Assembly (NCBI GenBank): GCA_950097015.1
Contig: CATNEN010000002.1
Location: 8,261,501-8,325,500 of the forward strand
Direction: 5' to 3'
DNA length: 64,000 nt
From: Macrostomum hystrix
Lineage: Eukaryota > Platyhelminthes > Macrostomidae
Part shown: positions 1 through 12,483 of the stretch, piece after piece
How positions within the stretch are numbered: position 1 is the stretch's first letter
Layout: the number at the start of each line of letters is the position of its first letter
Notes under the pieces: model-generated
Database searches by the model: none
Told to the model about the DNA's origin: nothing
The model's input: only the letters and a program-made list of their open reading frames with translations
Translations under genes and position numbers: made by a program

Positions 1-3000
1 TTAACAAAATTACCTGCTTACTATTCCATTCCAGCATTACTAGCTAACTGAACATGAGTTCAAAAATAAAAGCATTCACTATTGGTTAGGTTATTGGATT
101 TGTCAATGATTATAACAAAATGCCGTGTGTTAACTGTTAGGGCATACTAGTACGTTAATGGCTCTAGCCATTCAAATTGAATTGAATTCAAACATCCAAT
201 TGAGTTCCTGACTTATTAGGTATACAGTTAAAACCAGATGAAGTTAATTAGTAATGTACTGTCTTGCCAAGGCCATTGCCATGGATGGCCTGCTATATTG
301 AAGGGGCCAATACTATGCAGAAGATGAATACCATGCATTTTATCAAGATAGTCATTTAGGTATTTTATTTGTATTCTTCAATTGTGATATGTATACACAT
401 TGTTCATTAGCTTTTTTGCTTTTTTATTCTGCAAATAAAATTCTTAAATTAACATAAGGTCTACTTTAACTTACTACAGTTTCTAGTTAACAGACTATAT
501 TTTATTGTATTATGTGGCAGCCACTCTCTCCAGCGCCCTGCATGGTGCTAGGGAGGCCACCCCAACCTTGACTAGCACTTGTGCTGGGCCGGGGCAGTGT
601 GCATAAGGCTTAAGCTCATGTACACACGCTGGCCTATAAATCACTATCTTTTGGAACATGCGGCACTTAACCTATTGTCTGCCAAATAAAATGAAACATT
701 TTGTGGCTGCATGTAAAGCTAGTGTCAAAGCTACACTTTGTCCATTTAATTTAGGAATTGTATCTGCAACTGCATTAGATTTTAAGCAACTAAGTATTGA
801 CATAAGTCAAATACAATATCATAATGTGCCAATGGCATGGCAAGGGACATGCCTGGACATAGCAGGATGCTTCATGTGGTAGAAGTTCAAGAAGTCGGCC
901 TAGCTGTGGCATATTGTGCAGATGAAGGCACAAGGCTGTTCTGCTAGAAACTAATGGCCCTGATATACCTACCAGCTCATCATAGCTATAGATAATACCT
1001 TTGGTGTAACTGCAGACACTGCTATGAACAAGTGCTTAGTGCAATTGTGCCAGTATGTTGACAACACTTGGCTGTCAAGTAGCATCTAGTTACTCTGCAA
1101 GCTTTCTATCTATCAGCAGCTAGAGTGTATCAACAACTCAGTCAAGGGTTGGCATGTAGTATTGAATCACTAAGTAAAGCCAAAAAGGCAACCTAGGACT
1201 GTACATCCTTGTTAAACTTCTGGCAATACAACCAATGCTTGCTGTTTGGAATGCATGTCAGTTGGGTGCCTCACTGGAGAATGCACAATATGAGCAATGA
1301 ATTAATTTACTATTTATCACTGCTGCAATAACAAAAATGACATTTTAGACTTACTTCACAGTTAAATTGCTTATTTTAGTTTGGCTTCAAAAAGCCTAGT
1401 TATAAACCTTTCTTTATTGAAATAGTCAGATAGCCAGTCACATATTCACATAATCTGCATCAAATTATAATGATAAAATTATATTCTAGGACTATGTTTA
1501 AACATGTAGAAATGCTTATTATATTAGGCCCATTGTATTATTGTAGACAAATTTATGCTAATTTCTTAGAAAAAAATAAATTAAATTAAATATTCCATGT
1601 TTTAATAATGCTTTTTTGTTTAACTTATCTTGGCATATCCAACCTTAAACACAATATATTCCAAATTATTTTTGTTTTGAAAAGTCAACTTGCTCTCTCA
1701 AAATTAAAAAAAAACTGTTCAAGCAAATAAACAGTGTTCATGTTCATGAATTAATAATTTATTTATTGACTAGGCCTACAAGCTGGAAATTGTGTCAGAA
1801 GCAAAGAATTTCTTTTGAAAGATAAGATACAGAGATACAAATGGGTGGATCAAATTTAAATACTATGACCAGAAGGGGATTGAATATGAATATAGCAAAC
1901 TAGTAAAACTATGAACTTATATATGAAATAACTAATAAAAAAGAGAGAGAAATTGTGTGCATATGTAGTAAGATAGTCTCCTAGGGACCAAGCCATGGAG
2001 GCACAAAGCTGCAGTCCATCCCAATTGGCAAACAAAAAATATGTGGTGCCCTTGTAATTAACTTCCTTCAAAACTATTTAGCATAGGCCTACCTTCAGAT
2101 CACTTATCAGAGTGCTTTGGCCACTATAAAGAAAACAGAAAGCTTAGCCCTTTAAACAGTCTAGCCCTGTTCCAGGTGGAGGATGAGGCACAAGCTGAGC
2201 CAAGGCCCTAGCCCTGTCATTGCTTTGGGGATGGGGGATGAAAGAGAAAGAGCATGCAGCAAAGAGGTGGAGTGGCTATGATTACATATTAGTTCATTAA
2301 AAATGAACAAAGAAAATAATATATTTTCATCAATAGAATATTTTTATGACAACAATAGAAAATAGATTAAATTAATGTCGTAGGCCTACTTCTTAACTCC
2401 CACTGCTTTCACCAATTTGTTGTAGGTCTCTTTACTTATCTTACAGCTGCCACTAAGTTGTCATAGACCCTTCTCTTTTCTTTATTATTATTTAAAACTT
2501 GCTCTCTTTACAACCCTTCTCAGTCCTTACAATTTCACTTATTAAATTTCCTTTTAATTCATATGCATATATTGCTTTAAGCTTAACCAGATAGGCTGCT
2601 TTCTTTTCCCAATATGGTAGCGTTCTCGATAGTGTCCGAGCGGCAAGACACTTTCTTTCTCCCGTTACTTTCTCCCGTTACTCTCAATTATCTGGCTTTC
2701 TGGTTTCCCAGTCTTCAAGGCTTCCAATGGACTGGAGTTGTCCAACTTTGCACACAGTGCCAGTCACCAATCTGGGAGTTTACCCTCTGTTCCTTTGGTT
2801 TTAACACTATTCTGCTTTTGATCAATATCTCCTTCTTTATTCCTTTGAATATTCCTGGCTTGTGTATGAACACGGACCTGCTTTTCCTCTCTCTCTCTAA
2901 ATAAGAACTCTTTGAACACTTTGAAACTTTACTCTCCTTTATTCAGCTTAGAACTGGGCGCGAAGCACCGGTTAAGTTTTCGAGGGCTAAAATGCGCTTG

Positions 3001-3692
3001 TATTTATACTAAGAATTGAGGTGGATGACAAAGCATAGTAAAACAAAGACAAAAAGATCGAGGAAAACATTTGGCGGTAATTCAAGTTAGCAATATACGA
3101 TAAATTTGGGCCTGCCTCATTAACAACCTTGACAAGAATTTTTTTTTGCTTTGCCTTTTAACTTTTTAAAATTACCATGGCAGTTGTGAAGTCCCCTTTA
3201 ACTGAAAATAGTGATCTTTTGGTAAAGATCAGTTTTGATGGCCAAACTATATTAGTGCCCCCCCTAAACAATGGCACACCATAGAAGTGCAGCCCCCCAA
3301 AGAAAAATCCTGGCAATGCCACTTTACCCTCTTATACACAGGTAGCTTTACATTGGGACTGGAGATTTAAGACTGTGTCAGGAATATAGCTAGCACAAAG
3401 TATTAGCATATATATAGGATATAGTATACTTAAGTTATTCATTTTAATTTTTAGTTTAAGTTAAGAATCGTGTTTTACTGCTTTGATGCTCTAATGCTGC
3501 CATAAGAGTAAATAAGTACTTAAAATAGATTTAAGTGTTTTACCGTTTAGAAAAATTAGCAGGAGTTTAAGTTAAAATTAAGAGCCCAACAACACAGATG
3601 TAATTGAAATGACTTTATTGGCAAAATGGAACTAAAGAATTTAGATATTGTACAAACAAAAAATCTAACCAGAAAATATAGCTAGCTACTTG
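1..3692. other. Gene-less AT-rich stretch
   Basis: No ORF here resembles a known protein, and the short open frames lack good start context or neighbouring splice sites. I see no tandem array, tRNA or LTR pair. A somewhat GC-richer patch lies at about 510-625 but shows no recognisable structure. It is best read as intergenic or intronic DNA. Confidence 0.6.
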
Positions 3693-3984
3693 CAGTGGCG
3701 GCGCAGGACCTCCAGCTGGGGGGGCAGTGGTTGGGTGGTCACCCCCTGGCTGGGTGGTCACCCCCAGAAAAAATTCTTAAAAAAAATCAAAATATAATCA
3801 AAATTAAAATATCAAAAAAAGGTCTCAGGTGACCACCCCCATGAGTGGCCATGACCCATGGGGTGACCACACCTTAGAAAAAATATGGTAAAGTACCAAT
3901 TTTTTTAAGTGGGTGGTCACCCCCTGAGGGTGGTGAGGGGTGTTCACCCAGGGGCAGCCCGACCCCCCCCCTGCGCCGCCACTG
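3693..3984. mobile_element. hAT-type MITE (292 bp)
   Basis: The element is bounded by perfect 15-bp terminal inverted repeats (CAGTGGCGGCGCAGG) and flanked by an exact 8-bp direct repeat GCTACTTG (3685-3692 and 3985-3992). An 8-bp target duplication and CAGTG-type ends are characteristic of hAT transposons. The interior is noncoding with repeated gggtggtcacc-like motifs, so it depends on a transposase supplied elsewhere. Confidence 0.88.
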
Positions 3985-6090
3985 GCTACTTGCTACTTGC
4001 TAGCCGGCTGGCCTAGCTACCTAGTTGTAGTCTAGCCAGTAAGCCAGGCTAGGTTAAATTAAATAGCTAAACGTCGACTGGTTAGCAAACATCTGCTAGT
4101 CAGCTCGAAAATGTTAACAACATTTGTGCTTGTTAGTAATAATTAATAACAAACAAATTTGTAGCATAAGGCCTAGATAGTAACGAAATTACCTTATGAT
4201 CAGAAAAGTATGAGTGTGCGCGCGCACATCGACGCCTGTTTAATACCGGGAAAATATTGTTGACATGACATTTTACAAATAAAAATATATATTTATTGAC
4301 TAATGATAAAAATTATAATCATTAAGCAAAAACAAACAAAAACTCTGTTTTTCATCAAACTTTGTTTTATTAATTAAATAATTAATACAAATGTCAACTA
4401 ATACAAGAAATATATTTCTTAATGATTTGTAATCATGTCTCTACATCAGATCAGATCAGCATTTTACCAACATTTGTCGTATCGCGACAAATTAATTTCT
4501 CGTATCACTTCAAGTTAATAAAGTAACGAACATTTAACAAACATTTTTGTTACATATTTAAATTTTTTTTACAAAATCATAAATTTGGATTGCTAGAGCA
4601 TAAGTCTTCAGTGTGACAGTGGCAAAATTACAAAACATTTGTATCTTTAATATTTAAGAGGAGTTGTTTTATTAGTAAATAAAATGTCATTAAATTCAAA
4701 GAGAAATCCATTTTAGCTTAGCTTGAATTATAACTGTTGGGCTTTTTCGTATGCAGAAAGCCTTTCCAAATATAGAAATAATAACTTAATGCACTTATTA
4801 TCTTGGATATATACAAACATTCTGGCCAATATTTTAGGCCTAACAATTAATAGTTAGACACGCCACACATACATACATAGTTACCATAGTTGCCAAAAAA
4901 ACTTTCTCTAATATGGAATAATATGAATCATTGGCCAAGTAGTAATTTAAAAAATCTGCAATGAAATATCACCAATATTCTACTTCCATTCGTTATATTA
5001 TTATTTGTTTGCAAATGACAGATAACGACAAAAAACAAGTTTAATGGTAACAAAAAGTCAGTAGTTTGGTCACACAGTTCTGAAAAGTCTTGGTCAGTCT
5101 TTCTTCTTTCAAACCAGGTAATAGTGCCTAATCCAATAGAGGAGGGCACTGAAGCTATTCTTGGGGTATAGACGGCGCCATAAGAATTCTTCGAGGTGGC
5201 TTTCGAATAGCGCAGCACTCATGCCATGCATTTGATGCAGCTTGGCCTTCGCAAAATCTTCAGCTGCAGAATTTCTGTGCTTTAGCTTCCTATTCCCCCA
5301 TATTTGCCAGATTTTGCCATAGACATAGATCCAAGTGTCAAGTCACGGCAAAGCCACGTCAGCGCAACTTTTTAAAACTCAGAATCCACGTGTGGCACAA
5401 ATACAAACGAAAAAATAATATAATGACCAGAAGTAGAACATTGCCATAATATCTATATCTTAGCTATGTAATAGAATCTATAATATAAATTGATTAATCT
5501 TTATATTATTATTGTGGCTTATACTTAAGAGAAGCTTGTGAGCAAAGTGACTGATTTCTTTTCAAAAACATTTGTTTAACTAATTTCACTTAACTAGCTT
5601 TACTAATATAATGAACAGATACAAACAGACTAAAATTTCACAGAGGACAGTATACTGAGTAATCACATTATTTGTAGTTAATATGTGAATGCAAGCTTTT
5701 GCATTCATTGTGTATAGTTCATGACATGAAAAACCACTCTTCTAGTGAGAAAGGATCCAAGTCACTTGTAAACTGCTATTTTTGTGAGGCCAAATTAATA
5801 AATTTGTAGATATAGCCATAGACAAAGCTTAGGGCTTGTTAGCAAATTTTCTATGTTGAGAGCTAAGGTCTCACTGAGAGGCATGGTGAGAGTGTACTCA
5901 AGCTGTCACTGAAAAAAACTGATGTAACACCCCTGTGTGTGTGTCCAAGTGTATGTACACAAACTGTGCTTGTGCATTGAGGATTCAGTGGAATGTGTAG
6001 CATTGCCTCTCGCTTTCTGTGTGTCTAATGTCCCCAAAAATGTAATAGTAATCAGTTCTTCTCTATCGTCAATTATTTGCACTTTTGCAG
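3985..6090. other. AT-rich stretch upstream of GPATCH3
   Basis: No supported gene. The missing first exon of the GPATCH3 orthologue should lie here or further left. One candidate is an ATG at 5726 followed by 14 codons up to a possible donor at 5768 (GTAAAC); its phase fits the exon at 6091, but nothing else supports it. An alternating palindrome gtgcgcgcgcac lies near 4215. Confidence 0.4.
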
Positions 6091-8933
6091 CAGCAGCCTT
6101 CAGAGCAGACATCTGCTGGTGGCAGCAGTAGCAGCCCCGGACCCCTGTTGTACATCGGCAACATTCCCTCTCGCTATCGGGCAAGTGACCTGCGCCGCTT
6201 CTTCGCACCATCGGTTGAATCTGGCGCCTTCGATTGCTTCCACTTCCGCCACAGGCCGCAGAGGATTGCCACCGCGTCTTCTGCTGCTTCAGCTTCGATA
6301 TCAAAGTCTGCAGCCGTCGAGTCAGGAAAGAAAGCAGCGGACAGAAAGAAGACTCGACTTTTGTGTTGCTATGCACGAGCCAGCTCTCGCCAAGCAGCTG
6401 AAGAAGTGAGGACCCTATATTTATAGTTATGATAACGAATTTCATGCCTATTCTAAAGTAGTATGCGGGCTTTAAAATCTAAAGAAAAAAAATTTAGGTA
6501 ATCCGTTTGCACAATGGCATCCCGTGGCGCCTGTTTGACAAGCGCTCCGGCCGGGAGCTTCCGCTGGGACTTCGCTGCCTGGTGACATTGTTCAGCAGCT
6601 CAGCTGACTCGGCTGCTAGCGGCGGCTCGTTTGTTCCCGCGGCTGTTACCGCAGAGCTGCGCAGCCTCAGCGGGCCTCAGCTTGCTAAGGCTATGAAGAG
6701 GCACGGCTTGCAGGTGAGTCTTTGTGATAAGAATCGATGTTTGCAGGAGGGCTGCGGGCAGTGGCACACCATTTGGTGACACTATTGACCCACAGCCAGC
6801 GAGGAGGCAATTCTGCCAGCGTCACTAACTCCAGGGCACACACCAGACAGCTACTGTACACAAGCACACGTTCCGAAAGGTGTGTATATCTCCCCTGACT
6901 TTCTCATCGTCAGGCAGTGTACACATTCACTGTGCTTTGGAGCTTGGTCCTTAAGGGCGTAAATTGCACGACAAGCCCTCAAAGCCTTCTTTCCGGGGCT
7001 GCGCCCTAAATGTTAGTGGCCTCGCCGCTCAATTAAGCTTAGGTACCATGGTGCCAGAGGCAAACGCGTTAGCCGCTCTGCCACTCATTCCGCTCTGGGA
7101 TTTTAATCCTCAATTTTACAATCCCACCAGATCGGAGCGCACGGCCGCCCTCAGCCTGTGGAGCTGTGTCCCCCAGCCTGCATGCCCCACGGCAATGTCG
7201 GGACGCCCACGCGCCACTTCCTTGTCCAGGTTGAGCGCTGCCAACTACCCGCCGGCCTCATCGCCAGCCTCGGCCTGGACCTGCGGGCCGCCGGCAAAAG
7301 GCGCGGCAAATTTTCCGCGGTGCCCTTTGACTACGGAGGCGGCCGGAGCCGCCCGACTGCGGCTGCGGATGCGGATTTGCCGACAGAGCTGGAGGAAGCT
7401 GACAATGGCGGACAGGTGACGATGTCTTGGCCTTTGTTACATTTTTTCTACACATATCGGCTTAGCGATCCAATCTTTTGAACCAATGTACTTTTTACAA
7501 ACTGCAGATGGAGATTCAACAGGAAGCTGTCGACGACTCGGAGGTGGCCATCGGGCGGGCTCGCCCACACTCAGACGATGAGGGGGCGATGTCAGGAGAC
7601 CTGGCAGCTCAGGACGAAGGGGAGAAGCCAGAGGAGGAGGATGATGACGAGCCGGCGGAGGACTGGGAGCGATTCGAGGCTCTGCACGACGATCCGCACA
7701 ATGTGGACCACTGGAAGGAGCGAAAGTGAGGCATTTTTAATACTTAGTTGCTTAGGAATAAAACGCGGCTTGCACTACTAATGTCTGCTAGATCAGTAGT
7801 TTCGGAAGAGTTTTTTTCTATTTCTGTATATCTCCAATGCCGCGAATTCTCCAGATACGAGGAGCCGCTGGAAATTGTGTGGGAGAAGGGCGGCCCCGGC
7901 CTGGTCTGGTACACCGACGAGCAGTTCTGGCGCCAGGGCGAGAAACTCGAACTCTTTGACGATCCGACCAACTACGATTGGGACCTGGACATGTCCGCCT
8001 ACGAAGCCGCGGGCGACCCGACTGCCGGCGATGCCGATGCCCGAGACCTGCTCGACATGCGGCGCTTTGCCGCCTTTGAAAAGCACAACCGCGGCTTCGG
8101 CTCCGACCTGCTGCGGCGACAGGTGAGGCCATTGTGACGGAATAGATGTCTCTATGTGGATAGAGTAAGCGGCGCTAGGGAGTTGACAGTAGATACCGAG
8201 AGTTAGACTGTAGATATTGAGAAGTAGACTGTGGAAACTGAGAAGTGGACTGTAGATACTGAGAAGTGGACTGTAGATACTGAGAAGTGGACTGTTGATA
8301 CTGAGTAGTATACAGTAGATAATGAGAAGTAGAGAGTAGATATAAATAAGTAGACATGATATACCCAGGAATAGACAGTAGATGCTGATAGTAGGCTGTA
8401 GATACTGAAAAGTAGACATTAGCTATTGAGAATTAGACGGTAGATACTGAGAAGTAGACAGTACGCTAGTTGACACAGGGAACTGCACCCACCTCCATAC
8501 GCAGGGCTGGGCTGGCCCCGGCTCCGCAGTTGGTGGCAGCGGCAGCGGGGGAGCCGGTCTGACGGAGCCGCTGTCTGCTGACCCGCGGCCGGCATTGCGC
8601 GCTGGCTTCGGTTATCGCGGCGTTCCGCTGCTTCCCGATCGAGAGAGACGACGACGTTGGGCAGCCGCCGGCGTCGCAGCTGACGGTGAGAGCTCGCTGA
8701 CGCGCAAGGAGGCTGCGCTGGTGGCGCGGGCGCGGGCCACTGGTGTGTACTTGGCGTCCGTGCACGACCGGCCGGCGGTGCGGGACGCTGTGGACCCACC
8801 TGACAGCCTGCTGGTGCGAACCAACCCGCAGAAGCTCAAATACCTACCCGTTAGTGGCTTTCGGAGCGCCCGTGCCAGTCAGACTACTCAAAGTAATAGT
8901 ATTAGCAACAAGAAGCAGCTAAGTACCCTGTAA
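6091..8933 (+). CDS. GPATCH3: GPATCH3 orthologue (G-patch domain protein 3), first exon unresolved
   Basis: Six coding exons join in frame: 6091-6405, 6498-6713, 7131-7415, 7508-7725, 7855-8122 and 8505-8933, all with GT donors and AG acceptors, giving 576 codons. The order matches vertebrate GPATCH3: an N-terminal RRM-like segment (LYIGNIPSRYRASDLRRFF, then FHFRHRP), an HNGIPW segment, a conserved MPHGNVGTP motif, an acidic stretch, the WEKGGPGLVWYTDEQFW block, and a G-patch (FEKHNRGFG...GWAGPG) split by the last intron. G-patch proteins typically bind RNA or activate DEAH helicases; human GPATCH3 is reported to act in the nucleus and in MAVS signalling. No in-frame ATG precedes 6091 before a stop at 6049, so a short 5' exon is missing. 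Intron 2 holds a SINE and intron 5 a minisatellite. Confidence 0.9.
6738..7105 (-). mobile_element. tRNA-derived SINE (family 1) in GPATCH3 intron 2
   Basis: Read on the minus strand it starts with a tRNA-like head carrying an A-box-like GTGGCAGAGCGG, continues with the family body (GGGCGCAGCCCCGGA, GTACACTGCCTGACGATGAG) and ends with the shared tail CCACTGCCCGCAGCCCTCC. It aligns by eye along its whole length with the copy at 24738-25091. It fills most of the 417-bp intron. Confidence 0.85.
8183..8470. repeat. Degenerate ~21-bp minisatellite in GPATCH3 intron 5
   Basis: About 14 diverged copies of a unit containing gtagatactgagaagt fill most of the intron between the exons ending at 8122 and starting at 8505. 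The copies are most regular at 8215-8300 and decay to the right. Confidence 0.85.
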
Positions 8934-8987
8934 TTAAGAGCACAGGCCCTTCTGTTGCTTTAAAAACTTCAAGGTGTGCTCTCTGTA

Positions 8988-8997
8988 AATAAATAAA
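8988..8997 (+). terminator. Poly(A) signal of the GPATCH3 orthologue
   Basis: Two overlapping AATAAA hexamers (8988-8993 and 8992-8997) lie 55-64 bases after the TAA stop at 8931-8933, a normal distance for 3' end formation. Confidence 0.75.
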
Positions 8998-9139
8998 CAA
9001 GCAAGACTTTGAGTCAAAGCAGTTTCAAGCTCAGTCTGTTTTCTATTTCAATTATGGAAAGTTAGTTTCATCAAAGTTTTTTTTTGTCTTCGACTGACTC
9101 GAATAGGTGTTGTCTACTCGATACGGACCATCATTTGTA

Positions 9140-9358
9140 CATAATCAATTCTTTCATTGGTACATCATCGAGTCTCTCATTATTACATCATCGGGTCTCT
9201 CATTGGTACATCATCGGGTCTCTCATTGGTACATAAGAGCCATATTGGTACTTCAGGTCCATCATTGGTACGTCAGGTCCATGATTGGTACGTCAGGTCA
9301 ATCATTGGTACGTCAGGTCCATCATTGGTACGTCAGGTCCATCATTTATACGTCAAGC
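9140..9358. repeat. 20-23-bp minisatellite
   Basis: The first part repeats a 23-bp unit containing cattggtacatcatcgggtc. The second part repeats a 20-bp unit, attggtacgtcaggtccatc. The second looks derived from the first by local change of the middle of the unit. A short GC-rich, non-repetitive patch (9390-9500) follows with no recognisable coding content. Confidence 0.85.
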
Positions 9359-9596
9359 CTCACTGGCTGCTCAATCCTCCACCGTCTTAAGTTCTTCGTC
9401 GAGCGAAGCCCCCGAACCCCCGGCTTGTCTGTCGCTCCTGCCGTATTCCGCGGCTGCATCCGGCCTCGGCCCGAGTCGGCTGGCCGCTGGTCTTCAACCA
9501 GACTTCTATACGATCGTCGTTATTCAAAGTAGATCAAAGTATCCACACTTCTCTACTATGTTGGTCTATTGGTGTTCGTATATTTGCACCGGCCGC

Positions 9597-9700
9597 ATCT
9601 GTCTAACTTATGGGAATCCAGAAGATCCGAGTCTGTCTAACTTGTGGGAATCCAGAAGATCCGAGTCTGTCACTGACGGGAATCCAGAAGATTTCCTTCA
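9597..9700. repeat. 32-bp minisatellite, left block
   Basis: Three copies of a 32-bp unit containing gggaatccagaagatccgag. The same unit resumes at 10541, so one array has been split by the LTR-element fragment between them. Confidence 0.85.
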
Positions 9701-10215
9701 CCTTCACACGAAATTTTTAAATAACAATAATTGGGGATAGCGTTCAGCGAAAACAAAACAAGTGGAAAACGAGCAGTTAGAGAATTAGTATAGCAGAATG
9801 GCACGAAATTTTGCTTAGCTTAGGACGCGTTGATTACAGTCGGACCGCTTTTGAGCACCCTGGCGACACGAGAGAATGAGACAGCCGGTCACCCGATCCA
9901 CCGAGAACGAGACGTGACTACGGATCCGAGAACCTTACTGCTGCTGACGAGAGAGTTGACCAGTAGACCAGAGAACTCCGAAATCGGGGCGACGAATCTG
10001 AGTCCTAGTGCGAGCAGAATTCTAACGAAGCAACCAGCTCAAGTGAAAACGGGTTCACTGAAGATAGGCTGGCATATACTAGATACGAGTCGAAACTGAC
10101 GCTAATGATATTCGAGACACTAGCGCCAACGAGTCCGATATGGCGAAAGACGAATGCGACTAACACAGTCGATATGCACGTAAAATTCACAAGGGTTCAA
10201 TTTCATCGGGCGCCA
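9701..10215 (-). mobile_element. Leader region of a truncated LTR retrotransposon
   Basis: On the minus strand this follows directly from the LTR at 10216-10540 and opens with TGGCGCCCGATG, a typical LTR-retrotransposon primer-binding site beginning TGG. The rest has no recognisable gag or pol. The element stops abruptly at the left block of the 32-bp minisatellite, so it is a 5' fragment. Confidence 0.6.
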
Positions 10216-10540
10216 TGTTAAGAAAATGAGGTTAACTAATGGTGTTGATTTGAACGGGCTAGAAAAGTGAACGACCGACAAAGGCCTTGCCCCGGGCCTC
10301 TAGCTATATTATATTTCGATATGCAAGGAAGGAATTGGGGCCGACAGTGAGGAGAGACAAAAGAGGGTACGTAACCCTGGGTGGATGTACATTGGGGTTA
10401 ACATACAATAACGTGCGTAGAGGGAGAGAAAACAAGGTGGGTGCAGAAGCTAGACTGGAGGGGGGGTCAGTATGGAAAGGGACACGGGAAAAAATCGATA
10501 ATAGATAGATAACAGTTTAACAATAATGATTTCCGCGACA
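10216..10540 (-). mobile_element. 5' LTR of a truncated LTR retrotransposon
   Basis: The 325-bp segment has TG...CA ends on either strand (minus strand starts TGTCGCGG and ends TTAACA) and is followed immediately by the primer-binding site. Its outer end abuts the 32-bp minisatellite. No partner LTR is present in the window, so assignment rests on the ends and the PBS. Confidence 0.6.
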
Positions 10541-10985
10541 GTCACTGACAGGAATCCAGAAGATCCGAGTCTGTCACTGACGGGAATCCAGAAGATCCGA
10601 GTCTGTCACTGACGGGAATCCAGAAGATCCGAGTCTGTCACTGACGGGAATCCAGAAGATCCGAGTCTGTCTAACTTGTGGGAATCCAGAAGATCCGAGT
10701 CTGTCACTGACGGGAATCCAGAAGATCCGAGTCTGTCACTGACGGGAATCCAGAAGATCCGAGTCTGTCACTGACGCGAATCCAGAAGATCCGAGACTGT
10801 CACTGATGGGAATCCAGAAGATCCGAGTCTGTCTAACTTGTGGGAATCCAGAAGATCCGAGTCTGTCACTGACGGGAATTCAGGGGATCCGAGTCTGTCA
10901 TTGATGGTAATTCACGAGATCCGAGTCTGTCACTGATGGTAATTCAGGAGATCCGAGTCTGTCACTGATGGTAATTCATCAGAAA
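10541..10985. repeat. 32-bp minisatellite, right block
   Basis: About 14 copies of the unit containing gggaatccagaagatccgag. The copies become more diverged toward the right, where gatggtaattcaggagat variants appear. Confidence 0.88.
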
Positions 10986-11094
10986 CTTACAGTTTTTAGC
11001 AGATAGTAGATGGGAAATTTTCCTCCCAGTGCATGAACTAACTTTCAAAGCCGTCCGACGTCAGCATCGCAGAGATATTCAGCGATTCTTGTCG

Positions 11095-11940
11095 AAGAAC
11101 CTGAAGGATTGGGTGAATAACACTGAAGGATTGCGTGAATGACACAGAAGGATTGGGTGAATAACACAGGAGGATTGGGTGAATGACAGAAGGATTGGGT
11201 GAATGACACAGAAGGATTGGGTGAATGACACACAGAAGGATTGGGTGAATGACACACTGAAGGATTGGGTGAATGACACACAGAAGGATTGGGTGAACAA
11301 CACACAGAAGGATTAGGTGAATGACACACAGAAGGATTAGGTGAATAACACTGAAGGATTGGGTGAATGACACAGAAGGATTGGGTGAATAACACAGAAG
11401 GATTGGGTGAATGACAGAAGGATTGGGTGAATGACACAGAAGGATTGGGTGAATGACACACAGAAGGATTGGGTGAATGAGATACTGAAGGATTGGGTGA
11501 ATGACACACTGAAGGATTGGGTGAATGACACTGAAGGATTGGGTGAATGACACTGAAGGATTGGGTGGATGACACACTGAAGAATTTGGTGAACAACACA
11601 CAGAAGGATTGGGTGAACAACACACAGAAGGATTGGGTGAACAACACACAGAAGGATTGGGTGAATGAGACACAGAAGGATTGGGTGAATGACACACTGA
11701 AGGATTAGGTGAATGACACACAGAAGGATTGGGTAAATGACACACAGAAGGATTAGGTGAATGATACACAGAAGGATTGGGTGAATAACACACAGAAGGA
11801 TTGGGTGAATGACACAGAAGGATTGGGTGAACAACACACAGAAGGATTGGGTGAATGAGACACAGAAGGATTAGGTGAATGACACCCAGAAGGATTGGGT
11901 GAATAACACACAGAAGGATTGGGTGAATAACAATGGGTGA
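11095..11940. repeat. ~22-bp minisatellite (gaaggattgggtgaatgaca)
   Basis: Close to forty tandem copies of a unit gaaggattgggtgaatgaca plus a variable ca/caca spacer. Long open frames appear on the minus strand only because the unit lacks stops, so they are not genes. Single-base variants (attaggt, aacaaca) are interspersed, as expected from unequal exchange. Confidence 0.92.
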
Positions 11941-12398
11941 TGTATGACTTAAATATGGCGCTTCTGCTGATATTTTGAACTATATTTTGGTCTCAAAAAC
12001 ATGACAAACGCCTTCACACATCACTGCACCGGAAAGCAACAGCTGCAAGCAGCCGACTAGACCAAGACCTTTTTAGGATTTTTTCAATTTGGTTTCAGCA
12101 AATATCCAATGAACAAGTCGACTGGCTGAGTTATTTCACTCAGAAATTCACCTGAAGATAACATTCCCACTGCTTTTAGTTGCTGCCCTAGAGCTCTTGA
12201 TCAGTCTCGGCCTAGAGCCGATAAGAGCCAGCCGAAGTCTATGTGAAAGTTAGACTTCGCACAATGCTGCTTCAAGCGCTGGCTGGCAGTGGTCTGATGT
12301 CCAACAGCGTTTTTCCGTTGTTGATTTCTTTGCAGCCCGAACACTTGCTGTATCTTATCAGCTGTTGCGCTATTTATCAGCTTAAAAGGCTGCCTGGT

Positions 12399-12405
12399 TA
12401 TAAAT
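12399..12405 (+). promoter_or_regulatory. TATA box of the secreted GGRP-protein gene
   Basis: TATAAAT lies 79 bases upstream of the ATG at 12484, leaving room for a start site near 12430 and a short 5' UTR. It sits just before a gene with a signal peptide, but no transcript evidence is available. Confidence 0.5.
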
Positions 12406-12483
12406 TAAAGGGCCGTGTAGAACATTTTAAGCGGAAAACGTCTCTCTTAAACTAGAACTTTTTTCCGTCTAGAAGCCTATCCA

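Noticed and set aside
5906-6445. 179-codon minus-strand frame
   Set aside because: It is the antisense shadow of the GPATCH3 exon at 6091-6405.
9722-10527. TAACAATAAT direct repeat as a 10-bp target duplication of a 786-bp insert
   Set aside because: The right copy falls inside the LTR defined by its TG...CA ends and the adjacent primer-binding site, so the match is probably chance.
11038-11837. Long minus-strand frames (166-251 codons)
   Set aside because: They are read-throughs of the 22-bp minisatellite; the repetitive peptide has no start context or gene structure.
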